From assembly GCA_963853835.1 (NCBI GenBank), contig OY970828.1, forward strand, positions 15,381,813-15,445,812: DNA of 64,000 nt, in the 5' to 3' direction. The position numbers were made by a program, and so were the translations under genes. Below, piece after piece: positions 1 to 11,603 of this stretch. Position 1 is the first letter of the stretch. The number at the start of each line of letters is the position of its first letter. The notes below the pieces were generated by a model that saw only the letters and a program-made list of their open reading frames with translations, was not told where the DNA came from and made no database searches. The stretch is from Calendula officinalis. Lineage: Eukaryota > Streptophyta > Magnoliopsida > Asterales > Asteraceae.

Positions 1-31
1 AACTAACTAAAACTACTTTGCTATTTAATAG

Positions 32-820
32 ATGGCATCTTCAAACCCCACCACCACCACCAATGTTTCTTTAAGAGTTTTCTTTGAAAAGGAGAAACTC
101 AATGGTGCAAATTTCCTTGATTGGGAGAGACAACTAAAGCTTGTTCTCCGCCATGAAGGAAAGATGCACGTTATTGAAGGACCTCTTCCCGATGAACCAA
201 GGGAGGATGCAATTCAAGCAGCACATGATGCTCATGAACGTCTCATGAAAGAAAAAGAGGACGTTTCATGTCTAATGTTGAGCACAATGACTCCTGATTT
301 GCAAAAGAAAATGGATCATTTGCACGCTTATGATATTATCCAGTTGCGGGACATGTTCCAACAACAAGCAAAGCTAGAGCGGTACGAGTGCCTCAAGAAT
401 GTGCTTGATTTTAAACTCCTCGAAGGCGGGGATGTGAGCGCTCACGTGTTGCGCATGAAAGCAAACGTGGAACACTTGGAGAAGTTAGGCTTTTCCATTG
501 GGAAGGAATTGGCCGTTGATTTTATCCTTAGGTCACTTCCTACATCATATGAACAGTTTGTAATGAACTATCATATGCATGGGATGGACAAGTCCATCAT
601 GGAGCTTCATAGTATGTTGAAGACCGCTGAGTCTACCATGACCAAAAGAAAGCCTAACCCATCACATTCCATCCTTGCAATTCGAGAAGGAAAGGTTTCC
701 AAGAAGAAGAAGTCCACCCCTACCTCTAAAGGTAAGGGTAAAGGCAAGGTTGGTGCGTCCAAGCCTAAGCCTACTTCGGTAAAGATGGCAAAAGGAAAGG
801 TTCCTCAAGCCAAGACATAG
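32..820 (+). pseudogene. Copia A gag (capsid region)
   Basis: The 262-residue reading frame begins at the ATG directly after an in-frame TAG (29-31). It has the usual copia gag layout: an N-terminal region with LNGANFLDWERQLK (about residues 23-36), a helical capsid region with FILRSLPTSYEQF near residue 165-177, and a Lys/Ser-rich tail. It ends at a TAG that interrupts what would be continuous gag-pol, because the next in-frame residues form the CCHC knuckle. Gag would build the virus-like particle in the cytoplasm. The stop would give a gag without nucleocapsid and no pol. Confidence 0.8.
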
Positions 821-1351
821 GAAGATGCGGACTGCTTCTATTGCGGGAAAAAGGGGCATTTCCGCCATAGTTGCCCAACATACCTTGAGGAACTCAACAA
901 GCTAAAAGCTAAAGGAGTTGGAGGTACCTCAAAGCAAGGTATGTACATGATTGAACTCTATCAAACTTCTACTTCGCAAAACTGGGTTTTAGACACCGGT
1001 TGTGGCACTCATATTTGTAACAAATTTCAGGTGCTATTGGAAAGTGAGAAGTTGAAGAGAGGGGAACAAGATCTCATCATGGGAAACAAGTATGTTGTCC
1101 CTGTTGAAGCTCAAGGAAACGTGAGGTTTTCCTTTAAATCTGGTTCCTTTATTTTGTTGAAAAATGTTCTTTATTTGCCTCATGTGGCAAGAAACATTAT
1201 TTCTTTTCATGCATTGTATGACGATGGTTTTGTATTTTCCTTTAATAACAATGGTTCTATTTCTTGTTTTAAAGATAGTACTTGTTATTTTAATGCTTTA
1301 CCATGTCATGGCATTTATAAGGTGATAACACATGTTAGCAATAAAAGATAA
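821..1351 (+). pseudogene. Copia A zinc knuckle and aspartic protease
   Basis: In the same frame as gag, the segment opens with a CX2CX4HX4C knuckle (CFYCGKKGHFRHSC, about 834-875), the RNA-binding part of gag. The retroviral-type aspartic protease follows, with the active-site sequence WVLDTGCGTHI near 984-1016 and the downstream LPHVARNIIS signature. The protease would cut the polyprotein. The segment closes at a TAA (1349-1351) that looks like a point mutation, because copia sequence resumes at once in the same frame. Confidence 0.75.
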
Positions 1352-1924
1352 ATCATGCAAATTGGTTCTACATCCAAAGATACTTTGGATAAATTATCCT
1401 TATGGCATAGTCGTCTTGGCCATATAAACAAGACTCGCATCTCCAAGCTTCAAGCAATTGGGTACTTGGAATCATTTGAAAATGGTTCAAATAATGTATG
1501 TGAATCTTGTTTATTAGGCAAGATGACTAAAGCTCCCTTCACCGGTGTTAGTGAGAGGGCTAAGGGTTTATTAGACATTATACACACTGATGTGTGTGGT
1601 CATTTTAAACACCTTACAAGGAATAATTGTAGATACTTCGTAACCTTTATAGATGAATATAGTAGGTTTGGATATGTTTACTTGATTAAACATAAGTCAG
1701 AAACCATTGAGTTGTTCAAGACATTCCAAAATGAAGTTGAAAACCAATTGGGCAAATCAATCAAGATACTTCGATCTGATAGAGGCGGAGAGTATCTTAA
1801 TCTAGAGTTTATTGACCATCTTAAGAATTTTGGGATTGTCTCACAATTAACGCCTCCTAGGACTCCACAATTGAATGGAGTCGCCGAGAGGAGAAATCGA
1901 ACATTACTTGACATGGTTCGATAA
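1352..1924 (+). pseudogene. Copia A integrase (GAG-pre-integrase and catalytic core)
   Basis: The frame resumes with the pre-integrase zinc-binding region (LWHSRLGHINK and CESCLLGKM supply the HHCC residues). The DDE core follows: D in IIHTDVCGHF, D in LRSDRGGEY and E in NGVAERRNRTL. All three catalytic residues are present. It ends at TAA 1922-1924 between MVR and MMA, where related proteins have a Ser codon, so one base change explains it. The role would be insertion of element cDNA into host DNA. Confidence 0.8.
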
Positions 1925-2308
1925 ATGATGGCAAGGACCCAAATACCTATAAGGTTTTGGGGATACGCTCTAGAAACGGCATGCAAGCTTCTTAATCTCG
2001 TACCAACAAAGAAGGAAGAAACGACACCTTTCGAGATATGGCATGGGATTAAACCTCCACTATCCTATCTTAGAGTCTGGGGTTGTCTAGCCTACGTGAA
2101 GCATGAGGTAGATGACAAACTAGAACCCCGTTCTGAAAAGTGTTATTTCATTGGATATCCTAAAACGGGACTTGGATATTTGTTTTACAAACCTACCGAG
2201 AACAAGGTATTTGTTGCTCGAAGGGTAGTCTTTCTTGAAAGAGAACTGTTATCCAAGGAACCTAGTGGCAAGCATATAGATCTTGAGGAAACTCAAGAAA
2301 TGAAATGA
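1925..2308 (+). pseudogene. Copia A integrase C-terminal region, truncated
   Basis: Same frame after the third stop. It includes FWGYALETACKLLNLVP, PFEIWHG and SYLRVWGCLAYVK, the region between the integrase core and reverse transcriptase in copia polyproteins, then PRSEKCYFIGYPK. The protein stops at a TGA around 2306-2308 inside a gaaat-type repeat that forms the joint with the gypsy LTR. The expected reverse transcriptase is missing. Confidence 0.75.
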
Positions 2309-3509
2309 AATGCGCTTGGGTTAGACTTAATGGGCCTAGATTGGGCCTAATGGGCTTAATCGGCCTAGATTGGGTCACTTGGGCCTCTTATTGGGCTTAG
2401 GTCCGATTAGATTGGGCCATGGATTGGGCTTGGGCCTAATTGGGTTCGGTTTGGGTATAAGTGGGCCAAAGGTTTGGGCTTTGGTCCAAATGGGCTTGGA
2501 TACTAATGGGCTAACTAAAGTTTGGGCCCGATAGACTAAGGTAGATCGATATGGGCCAGGTACGGGCCTTGGCCCGATTAAGTATTCGGGTTAGGGTTGA
2601 TCGGTTGGGTCAAGATCCGGCCTTGACCCGGTTTGACTTATTGGTCAGCATTGGTCAATCCTAGAAGTCCACATAGGTCAAAATTAGTCAACAATAGTGA
2701 ACATTTGGGTTCTAGATTTCGGCTAGGGTTTAGGTTCCGATTTAGGGTTTAGTCTAGCACAAGATTTGGTCAACAAAAGTAAAATCTAGCTACTCTAGGT
2801 CAACAAGTCAAACATGCAAGTCAACTAGGGTTAGGGTTCGGCTAGGGTTCGGTCTAGGGTTAGCCGAAGGCCAAAACCCTTCGGGTTTGTGGTCTAGGTC
2901 GGACTAGATCAACTAGGTTCGAGGCTTGCGTGTCTAGATTGGTTAGGGTTCGAATCTATGAAGCTATATCTAGGGTTTATCATGCCAAAGGTCAAGATCT
3001 AGGGTTTAAACAAACGGATCAACGAATCAACAACACATCTAGCGAGTTCTAACGATTTAAACGAACAACACACACATACACAAGCATGCATGTAGGCTAC
3101 GGATTTATGGGTGTTAGGGTTTATACCGAGACCAAATGGCCTTGGCCATGGTCTCGGGTTCAAGCTAGGGACCGAAATAAACAAGAAATCAAATGAAAAT
3201 CATATAGGGAATCGATATACCTTGCGATCGGATCAAGAAACGAATGGAGATGCTCGAGTTTGCTTGGGATCGGACGAAGGTGATGATGGTGATGCTTGTG
3301 GGGATCGGCCGAATTGCGGAGAAATAAAAAGTGTAGGGTTTAATGAATGATTGGTATTTATAGTGCTCAAGGATTAGGGTTTAGAAGTAGAGTCCTAGTA
3401 GCACAAGGACTTGTTTAGAGAGATGGATAAAGACCAAATTGAAGAGATAAGGCCAACACAACTTGCACCTCACTCTAAGGGGGGTGTTCGGCCGAGTTTG
3501 GGGTCAAGC
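2309..3509 (-). repeat. Gypsy 3' LTR, remaining outer part
   Basis: This stretch matches 21691-22838 of the intact LTR almost base for base, with small indels. It includes the tract of repeated gggcc/gggctt motifs and the tagggtt-rich part. A TATA-like box on the minus strand (TATAAATACC, 3353-3362) matches the one in the right LTR. It breaks at the copia A joint on the left and at the copia B insertion (after caagc, 3505-3509) on the right. The short reading frames in it are also in the other LTR and have no recognisable product. Confidence 0.85.
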
Positions 3510-4001
3510 TGTCAGTGATTTACGGTTTAATCAAGTAAACGCAACGGAAATATAACATAAATCACCAATCAAGGATCTACATATTGACAATCTAATTAAG
3601 CAATAAAGATAAAGAGTTTAGCATGTAGAAATCATACCCTTGAAGCCTTTGATTACTCCAATGAATGAGGATGAAGAACTCCAAGAATTCAAGGTAGAAT
3701 TCCTTTAATGGTATCCACATTACACCATATCAAGAACACCAAATAGGATGCTAGTCCTTTGGTCAAGAATCAAATAATCCAACAGTTGAAAACTTGCGCC
3801 TCTTTCTTGGTTGCACCTCACGTGCACAACAATCACCAAATTCATGGAACAAAAAGAATTATATCCTTTTATTTGTTTGGACGTAGATCAAGAAACGAAA
3901 CAGAAGCCAAGGAATTTCTTTCTTTTCTTTTCGTTGTTTTTTAGGCTCACATACAACTAGCCATATAACTATATGTCATGAGCGTGAAGCATATTCCAAC
4001 A
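3510..4001 (-). repeat. Copia B 3' LTR with 589-bp internal deletion
   Basis: Bases 3510-3947 match 13490-13926 and bases 3941-4001 match 14510-14570. The middle of the right LTR (about 13927-14516, which includes the MITE) is missing here. The breakpoints share the 8-mer tttaggct (13919-13926 and 14509-14516 in the right LTR), a typical trace of deletion between short direct repeats. The open frame at 3759-3944 is LTR sequence, not a gene. Confidence 0.9.
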
Positions 4002-4985
4002 GCTCCCACTTGCGCACGTCATAACATCAGGTAGTCATACAAGCAAAGGTTAGAGTCTAGCAACTCGCCAATGCCCCTAGAAGTACATGAGGAGTTTCAT
4101 AAAATCTTTGTTCAAAGTTTTTCGAGCAGTTATCCTTTTGTTACTGATACCATGTTGAATTTTAGACGAGGATTAATGTCAATCTAAAATTTCAATGATT
4201 CTGTTTCTCGATCTATACATTAAAGTAGATTACCAAAACAAATCAAGATTCATCTTGATTACCTTTTGGGTGTGGCCACACATACATCTATTCAAATCAT
4301 CGAGGGGCCCAGTAGTATCAAATCCACATACGTGGAGGAATAAATTCTTTATTGACTACACGTGTCTGAATGCTTAATGACAAACCTGATAGTGGTTGTT
4401 ATACCAGCCTTATTCAGGTCAGCATTTAACCACATCAAAGTTTGCCCCTCTACATACACAAACCAACTTGCATCTCAAGTCAGAGGATAAGTGACAAAGC
4501 CTTCGTGAGATTCACTTGTGACATAAATCCAGGAAGTGATTTATCATAGGTTGGGTTAGTCCAATTGTGCATCATTATGAACAACATGTGAGTTTGATTT
4601 CATCATCCTTAGTCATACTAAGATAATGTCATCAATGCCCTCAGATTTGTCTTAATAATATTCCCATATTATTAATATGACAATGGACAATTTAGAATAT
4701 AAAACGCAGTAAACATTCATGTATATAAACATGCAAATATAGAACACAGTAGATATTCATATAAAAACGATCATATAAAATATATCAATTTATTCCCATA
4801 AATACTGCTCAATGTTCCATTATCCAAATACTAAAACAGATTTACATGAAACTAATAGCTTGTCGAAGTCCAATGTTCCATTCATATTCAATATGTTTGG
4901 TACAAGACATTGAGTTCGATAAAGTGTCAGCTAGTTAGTTATCTGTTTGAACTTTAAGAGTACGAATTTCACATATCTCGATTAA
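4002..4985 (-). other. Copia B purine tract and 3' untranslated region
   Basis: Directly inside the 3' LTR the minus strand reads AAGTGGGAGC (4002-4011), a plausible polypurine tract for plus-strand priming. The rest, to 4985, is AT-rich with no convincing gene on either strand. It probably includes the decayed C-terminal RNase H region and 3' untranslated sequence. Confidence 0.55.
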
Positions 4986-6229
4986 TCATTCGAATGTAGT
5001 GAACATTCGTAAATAGGGTCTAGCGTCATTACGACCTATTTCAAAACTAGCATAAGTATAGCAAGTATACTTAAATGTGTTCTTAACAGTGATCCAGTGA
5101 CTCTCTCGTGGATTCTGTTGGTATTTTCTAGTAAGATCCCTTAAGGACGTTACGTTTGGACTAGTGCTTCTTATAGCGTACATGATGAATGGAATAGCCG
5201 ACTCATAGGGGATTACATTCATTCGCTTCACCACATCAGGTGTGGAAGGTCCTTGAGTCTCACTCAAGTTTACATTGTGTTGTATACGAGGACTTCCTCG
5301 TTTGGGAGCATTCATTCTAAACCATTTTAGAATTTTGTCAATGTGAGCACTTTGACTTAAACCAATCAACCGCTTTGATCTATTCCAATAGATTCTTAAC
5401 TTCAAATACGTGTGTCGTATTTCTACAATCCTTCATGTCAAAACATTTCCAAGCCAGGATTTTCATCTTGTAGCCATGGTATATGTTTCACATGAATGAC
5501 ATGTCACCAACATGTATGATTTGAGAAATGACAATGCTCCCACTAGCTTTCATATATACACATGCTCAGTTTGGATTTTAGGTGAAACAAACGTTTTATT
5601 TCATCATTAACCAAATCTCATAGTCATAGTACACTACTTTGGCTATAAGAATCCTAACGTCTTTAGTAACAAGCGAGAAGGTTTCATCATTGTCAATCTC
5701 GTAGAATTGAGTGTAACCTTTTTCTACTACAAGAGCTTTATAGGTGTGTATATTTTCATCCATGTCAACAGTCTTACTGTTTTGAGAAAGACCAACTGAG
5801 TTCAAAACTTGATTGTCTCTTATGGATTTCATTTTTGCATTCATAGCTTCAAGTCATTTTTCGAATTCAAAATTCGATAATGCAACTTGACAGTTAGGGG
5901 GTTCATTATGATCCTCGAAACTTTGCCCCTCAGCATCGACATAAATCTATATCGTTCAGTTGCATAAGGTGTCCTTGCGGACCTACGAATGGGAACAACA
6001 TCATTCTGTGGCCCAACATCTGTATGTCCAGCCTCATAATGATATTTTCTAGTGTTACCAGAAGGTTGTGCATCTTCGCTTTGAATCTTGTCAAAGTCTA
6101 TAGTGCACCCACTTGCTTTGTGAATTGAGACAGTTCTCAAGAAACTCAGCATACCGAGCAACAACAGTTTGTTCTCAGGTGGGTAGTAAAATAGTAATGA
6201 AGATACAGTTGATAGATATGGGCTCAAGT
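4986..6229 (-). pseudogene. Copia B reverse transcriptase region, decayed
   Basis: Separate minus-strand pieces still resemble copia pol. At 5841-6229 is the linker before reverse transcriptase (VPIRRSARTPYATERY). At 5596-5844 are remnants of the fingers domain (MNAKMKSIRDNQV and YKALVVEKGYTQFYEID). At 4986-5405 is the end of reverse transcriptase (IPYESAIPFIMYAIRSTSPNV and NPRESHWITVKN). I cannot find the YVDD catalytic loop intact. Frames differ between pieces, so the enzyme is dead. Confidence 0.7.
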
Positions 6230-6870
6230 TTGTTCGGCATTTCTCGTTCAACGAGATCCTCACAACCCCAGATCTTCAAGTAAGACAAACTAGGGACTTT
6301 CCCAAGCCATATCACATATGGTGTCTTTTTAACCTCTTGGTCGGAACCATATTAAGTATTCGAGCAGCACACTTCAGTGCATGCCCCTCAAAAGGATAGA
6401 GTAAGAGTAGTAGGACTCATCATAGATCGAACCATGTGATGCAGGGTCCGATATCTCCTTTCAGACACACCATGATCTTGTGGAGTGTATGGAGGAGATA
6501 ATTGTGAGACAATCTCACGTTGGGTTGGATGATCCTGAAACTCTTGACTCATGTACTTTCCTCCTCGATTAGGATGGAAATCCTTTGTTGTCTTGCCGAG
6601 GTGATTTTCTACATCACTTTAGAAAGCTTTGAACGTTTCAAAGATTTTATGTTTATGTTTAATCAAGTAAACATAACCATAACTACTGAAATCATCAGTG
6701 GAAGTGATAAAGTAGGTAACTCCTTCCCTAGTCTTAGTTCTAAAAGGGCCACATACATCAGTATGTATGAGTCCAAGTAGATTTTTAGCTCTTTCGCCAA
6801 CATGGGAGAAAAGCTTTCTTGTTATCTTTCCATAATATACAAGAGAGGCATTTAAATGATTCATAATCAT
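6230..6870 (-). pseudogene. Copia B integrase, decayed
   Basis: The piece at 6619-6870 contains LLGLIHTDVCGPFRTKTREG and YGYVYLIKHKHKIFETFK, the start of the integrase core with its first catalytic Asp. Further along the minus strand (about 6430-6520) a different frame gives PPYTPQDHGVSERRYRTL, which carries the catalytic Glu region. The segment between, with the second Asp, is deleted or scrambled. Many stops follow. Confidence 0.65.
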
Positions 6871-7440
6871 TTGTTAAGAAGCCCTTCGTGTGGAAGTGTC
6901 AAAATGCGTTTCTTGTTTATGTGGAAAAGATGACAATGCTCTAGGTAAATGGAATCCAAACCGTTTTGGATTCTTGAGTGCTACATTTCTATATAGAACT
7001 ATCGTTTGAATCTGGATCATGCATATCAATTTCAAGCATACTATTACAAGGAATAGTTATAAAATATGTTATTTTTCATAAAACAAATATCATAATCCAT
7101 AATAGTTTGAATAAATCATTATTCAACAAATGATAAAGCTAAACAATGCATAATTAACAATTGTTCAAAACAATAATTAACGCATTAGGAAGGATTAGAT
7201 CACAGCTTCCATTATTTTAGCTTTATACTTTACTTTTAATCTGGCACATTTGTGTAAATGTGAGTTCCACAACTAGTGTCATACACTCAATATTTATTAG
7301 TAAAAGTATAGAGTTCTATAATGAAGATACCTAATGTGCTAGCTAGAACACATTTTTCCTTCATCAACTATGCCAAGTAGGCAGGACAGTTCCTCCTTCA
7401 ATGGCCGGTTTCATCTCAATGATGGAAAGAAATATCCTTT
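6871..7440 (-). pseudogene. Copia B zinc knuckle and protease remnants
   Basis: No long frame survives, but two signatures are visible on the minus strand. One is a degenerate knuckle close to 7400-7440 (ETGHWRRNCPAYLA-like). The other is a damaged protease site near 7225-7290 reading VYDTSCGTHI, where copia A has LDTGCGTHI, so the active-site Gly is lost. The rest is AT-rich and frame-broken. Confidence 0.5.
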
Positions 7441-8090
7441 GTAGGGTGCTCCTTTTTAGCATGTGGGGGAATCGTAGGTTTGGAAAAGTAAACTAGCTTA
7501 CCCTTACCTAGACTCTTGCCTTGTGCTTGCGATTTACCTTCCCTGATTTCTAGAAAAGAATAGGGTAACCTTTGCTCAACCAGTTTTACCATAGCATGTA
7601 ATACACCAATTGTCCTCCCCATGCTCACAAGCTCATTCCAAGACTTGTGGCAATGGGTAACCAAGACGTTCCATTTGATCAATATAGCATTTCATATTCA
7701 AGATATAAGTGCAATTTGATTGGCCTAGCCTGCTTGTAAGCGTGGAATGCTTTAACTGTTTTGAACAGTTCATGTTCTGCTTGTTGTTGAAATATCATTT
7801 TTAACTCGCTTATCATGTCATATGCTGTGAGTTCCTTGAAGTTCTTTCGGATCTCGGGGTTCAAGCTCACAAGCATAGGAGTAGCGACTTCTTGGTGTTC
7901 GTTAATACGTTTCGATAAAGGCTTGACGAACAGCAGCAGAAGCATTTGCAGGAGGTGCCTCAGGTAAGGCCTCTTATAGGTGTATCAACTTGTTCGCATC
8001 TCTAAGGACAATCCTTAGAGTTCGATATCAGTCGATAAAGTTGATATTACTCAGTTTCAGCTTTCAAGAACTGATTTTAGAGTGGAGATA
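7416..8090 (-). pseudogene. Copia B gag, decayed
   Basis: The frames at 7679-7945 and 7416-7682 show LNPEIRKNFKELTAYDMI followed by MIFQQQAEHELFKTVKAF. This is the same capsid motif pair as in copia A (PDLQKKMDHLHAYDII and MFQQQAKLERYECLKN). The region toward 8090 carries the gag N-terminus in broken frames. It supports a relationship between copia A and copia B. Confidence 0.65.
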
Positions 8091-9009
8091 CTTAGGTTTT
8101 GATTTGTTGTTGTTATCTGTATAACACACAAAGTTCAAAAAATAGTATTTTCATTAATAATTTCTTTTAATCAATTAACTACCCAATTAATTTTAATTAA
8201 AAGCTAAGATCCCATTGAGCTTCTATAATCGCATCAGTTGATCTGCTAGAGATGATAGATCCAATAGGTAGGTGACGATCAACAATTTCATTACAAGTGC
8301 AACTCTTAGAGGTATGGGACTTCATGGCACCTAGTGAACAAGCATCTAGGGTCAAGTGGCATGTTTGTCACATCTTCACCTCGAGTCAAGGTCTCACCGT
8401 TAACTCGATTAAGTCATCCAATGTGAAATCATGTCAACATAGCTTTAGGTCTCACGCGTAGAGAATAAGGACCTCGGATCTAAATTCAAACCACGTCTCA
8501 CGTGAATTCAAAAATAGAAGCAAGTGATTATCAACCGATTGGACGGCGTGACTTAAATTTTAGGTATGTTAAATTTTAATTAACAAAATTTTATTAAGAT
8601 ATGAATGAATCATGTACTTCATTCATACCTCTTCATAAGTCGTTTAATAAACGGTAAAAAGATTTAGCGATTATTAAGGGTTAAGTTTCAAATCGTATTT
8701 AAACTTAGTTTAATCTCAAAACAATTAAGAATGATTAACAAGTAATCATAGATGATAAAAGGTTTGGATGTTTTAATGTTTGTGTCTAAAATCATATTTC
8801 AATTGTTTTATTACTTGTATCTAATAGAAAAGAAAACAACCATAAACATAAATAAAACATGCAACAAATTTTGTGCAAACCTCGACCGATGAAATCCTAG
8901 GTTCGGTCACGTGAGTCATCACGACGGACCGAAGGGTCAAACTGGGGGACGGGCCAACATGAACCCAAACGGGCCTACATAAACCCAATGGGCTCCCACC
9001 TGCCCTCAT
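8091..9009 (-). other. Copia B leader, distal part
   Basis: AT-rich sequence between the decayed gag start and the solo LTR insertion. I see no gene. The leader continues at 12743 beyond the insertion. The short open frame at 8821-9027 crosses the insertion point and is not a gene. Confidence 0.45.
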
Positions 9010-10374
9010 GACATTATAACACCGCAAAATTTAGAAAAGGTTTTTTTTAAAGGGTGTGCGGAAGCATAAAGTTAATGAATAGTTTAGGTTAAGGTTTACA
9101 AACCAAACGTCCCAAATTAAACTCCAAAACAATGATATTTAAACGGTGTCACTTAACGACATGACTCATTTTACAAAACATATCCATTTGAGCTTGGTCA
9201 CCCATTCCGTCCAAAGCACCGATCAACCTGAAAAGAGTCAACGAAGGAGTGATTGGCACAAAGCTAAGTGAATGAACATAATCTACAAATTGTGTAAACC
9301 TCAACAAGCAAACACAACATCTCCACGGTCGTTACTCCTCGTAACCACTTAACCATTGAACCTCTTAACCATTGTTCCACAGAACCACTGTTCCACTGAC
9401 TGTCTAATCACTAAGCACGTAATTAATTCTACATCTCCGATTGCTAAACACGGAAGTATTACTACATCTCCGCGTTGGGTAATCACTATCACTAAGGAAT
9501 GGTGGCTTTGCGGGCCTTAAACCGTGGTTGGCCAAAACCACAGTAACCGTTAGCCTGTACCCAACACCCCGGGTAAACCCCCCTTAACCATGCAACAAAT
9601 ACAGGTAAGGCTCGAATACCCTGTTAGTCGATACACTATGCCCAGCCGTTATCCATCCGACGCTGACCTCTTACCTATCCTCGATTACCACTAACCGAGT
9701 TGTCACTACTATTCCAGTAGAAACCCTTCATCTATGTGCACATATCCTATCTCACTTAACCTGATCAAACAGGTACCAACAAACAAACTTGTTACGAAAG
9801 ACTGCGTCAAAAGTATCCCAGTCAGAATCCCCTAACCCTAGGCATACATAACGAAATAGGCTAGCTACGAAAATACCGCGAAAAATGTCACAAAAGAGTT
9901 CCCAGTCGCGAACTTGAGTTCGCGTCGGGAACTCCATCGTTAAGAACTTCGCGATGAAAAACCATAATCTCTGTCGCTACTTCCCGATCGTGAACTGGAG
10001 TTCATGGCGTGAACTTTCCCTGTCTGTCAATTTTCTTGCATTTTTCTAGTATACCATATACCAAATGTATTAACCGAAACCCGAGTTGTAGGTTAAATCC
10101 ACTCACTGTTACTTCCACTTGTCGAACTCAGAGGTCTAATGTTTCTGAGTCTCGATCCAGGTTCCTGTACACCAAAGGAATACCGAATTAGTACATAATT
10201 CCACCAAATTATAAACAATGTTAAATATACATTTAACATTAACACTTGCACCACATGAATAACTAAACACTTGCAATATCATATAAGAATGTCATGACCA
10301 TATCATACATATCTAACAAGTCAACTAACCATTTTACATATTATCCATCCAACAGGTCAAACTAAGTTGTCGAG

Positions 10375-10742
10375 TTGAGTTCTAAAGCTAACTTCTCAAG
10401 CCCACTTCTCAAGCTCACTTCTCAAGCTTACCTCTCAAGCTCAAGCTCACTTCTCAAGCTTACCTCTCAAGCTCACTTCTCAAGCTTACCTCTCAAGCTC
10501 AAGCTCACTTCTCAAGCTTACCTCTCAAGCTTACCTCTCAAGCTCACTTCTCAAGCTTACCTCTCAAGCTCACTTCTCAAGCTTACCTCTCAAGCTCAAG
10601 CTCACTTCTCAAGCTCACCTCTCAAGCTTACCTCTCAAGCTTACCTCTCAAGCTTACCTATCAAGCTCAAGCTCACTTCTCAAGCTTACCTCTCAAGCTT
10701 ACCTCTCAAGCTCACTTCTCAAGCTTACCTTTCAAGCTTACC
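10375..10742. repeat. 13-bp minisatellite in the solo LTR
   Basis: Copies of ctcaagcttacct and ctcaagctcactt alternate, with occasional 6-bp (ctcaag) additions, for about 370 bp. The plus strand stays open through the array (KLTSQAYLSSL repeats), but this reflects unit composition and does not mark a gene. Confidence 0.9.
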
Positions 10743-11603
10743 AATACTAATACTAACACAATTCAAACTACTAATTCACTTTTATCCCAAAATGGTCCAA
10801 ACGGGTCAAAACCCGAATATAATTATTACACCTTCGAAATCAACCAACTTTCACATAATCACCACATCTAGCAAGTCATAACTAATTAATCAATTCAACA
10901 AGATCATAACTTCTCTAAACCAAGTATTTTACCCATAAATCATTATTTCTATCTTTTGACCCAATTAGCCAAACACTAGCTAGCATTTCATCAACCTCAT
11001 CAAAACTTGACATAATACAACTAACACATTTAACATGTCATTTTAACATATACAAGCAACAAACCCCATAAAACCTATTTTTGACATAATCACACCAACT
11101 TGTCACAAAAAACCCATTTACTAGCTTATAATTTAGACATAAATTACATACAACCTTTTAACTAACAATTTCATCATTTCAAGTCATAATCCACCAATCA
11201 ACATAAATAACTCATCAAACATATTATCATAACATAATGAACAACAACAACCCTCAAAATCTTAAGAAATCCAAGGTTTGGTAAAACACATCTTCTCCAA
11301 ACCTCCATTAATGGAGTTTGAAGTTGAGTTCCACCAAAGCTTAGTTTCTTCCAACAAATAATCATATATTACATGTCAAAGCTTGCATAAACATGAAATA
11401 GAACATCTACAACAAGAATCACTAACAAAACATCAAGAAACTCAAACCCTACCTTAATCAACTTGCATTAAATAAAAAATGAACACATATAGGTTGAAGC
11501 TTACCTCAAGAGCTATCCGAAAACGAGATTAGATTTGTGATTGAGCAAGAAACAAGCTAGCAATCTCTCTTGGAGCTCAAGAACACCAAGAAGAAGTTAT
11601 GGG

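Larger units (their letters stand above)
1..2308 (+). mobile_element. Copia A: truncated Ty1/copia element, gag to integrase
   Basis: One reading frame runs from an ATG at 32 to 2308 and encodes gag, zinc knuckle, protease and integrase in copia order. It is interrupted by three in-frame stops (818-820, 1349-1351, 1922-1924) and shows no frameshift. Reverse transcriptase and RNase H are absent. After 2308 the sequence changes abruptly into a gypsy LTR, so the 3' half was lost by deletion. The 5' LTR and primer site, if present, lie left of the window. I infer an old, immobile copy. The copia lineage is not resolved; its proteins resemble those of copia B on the opposite strand. Confidence 0.85.

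Noticed and set aside
2827..2875. Telomere-like tagggtt runs (also about 22150-22195)
   Set aside because: Short, degenerate, mixed with ttcgg words and inside an LTR; not a true interstitial telomere array.
3111..3350. 79-codon plus-strand frame repeated at 22440-22679
   Set aside because: Its conservation only reflects that both places are copies of one gypsy LTR; no recognisable product.
10375..10881. 168-codon open frame of KLTSQAYLSS repeats
   Set aside because: Direct reading of a 13-bp minisatellite inside an LTR.
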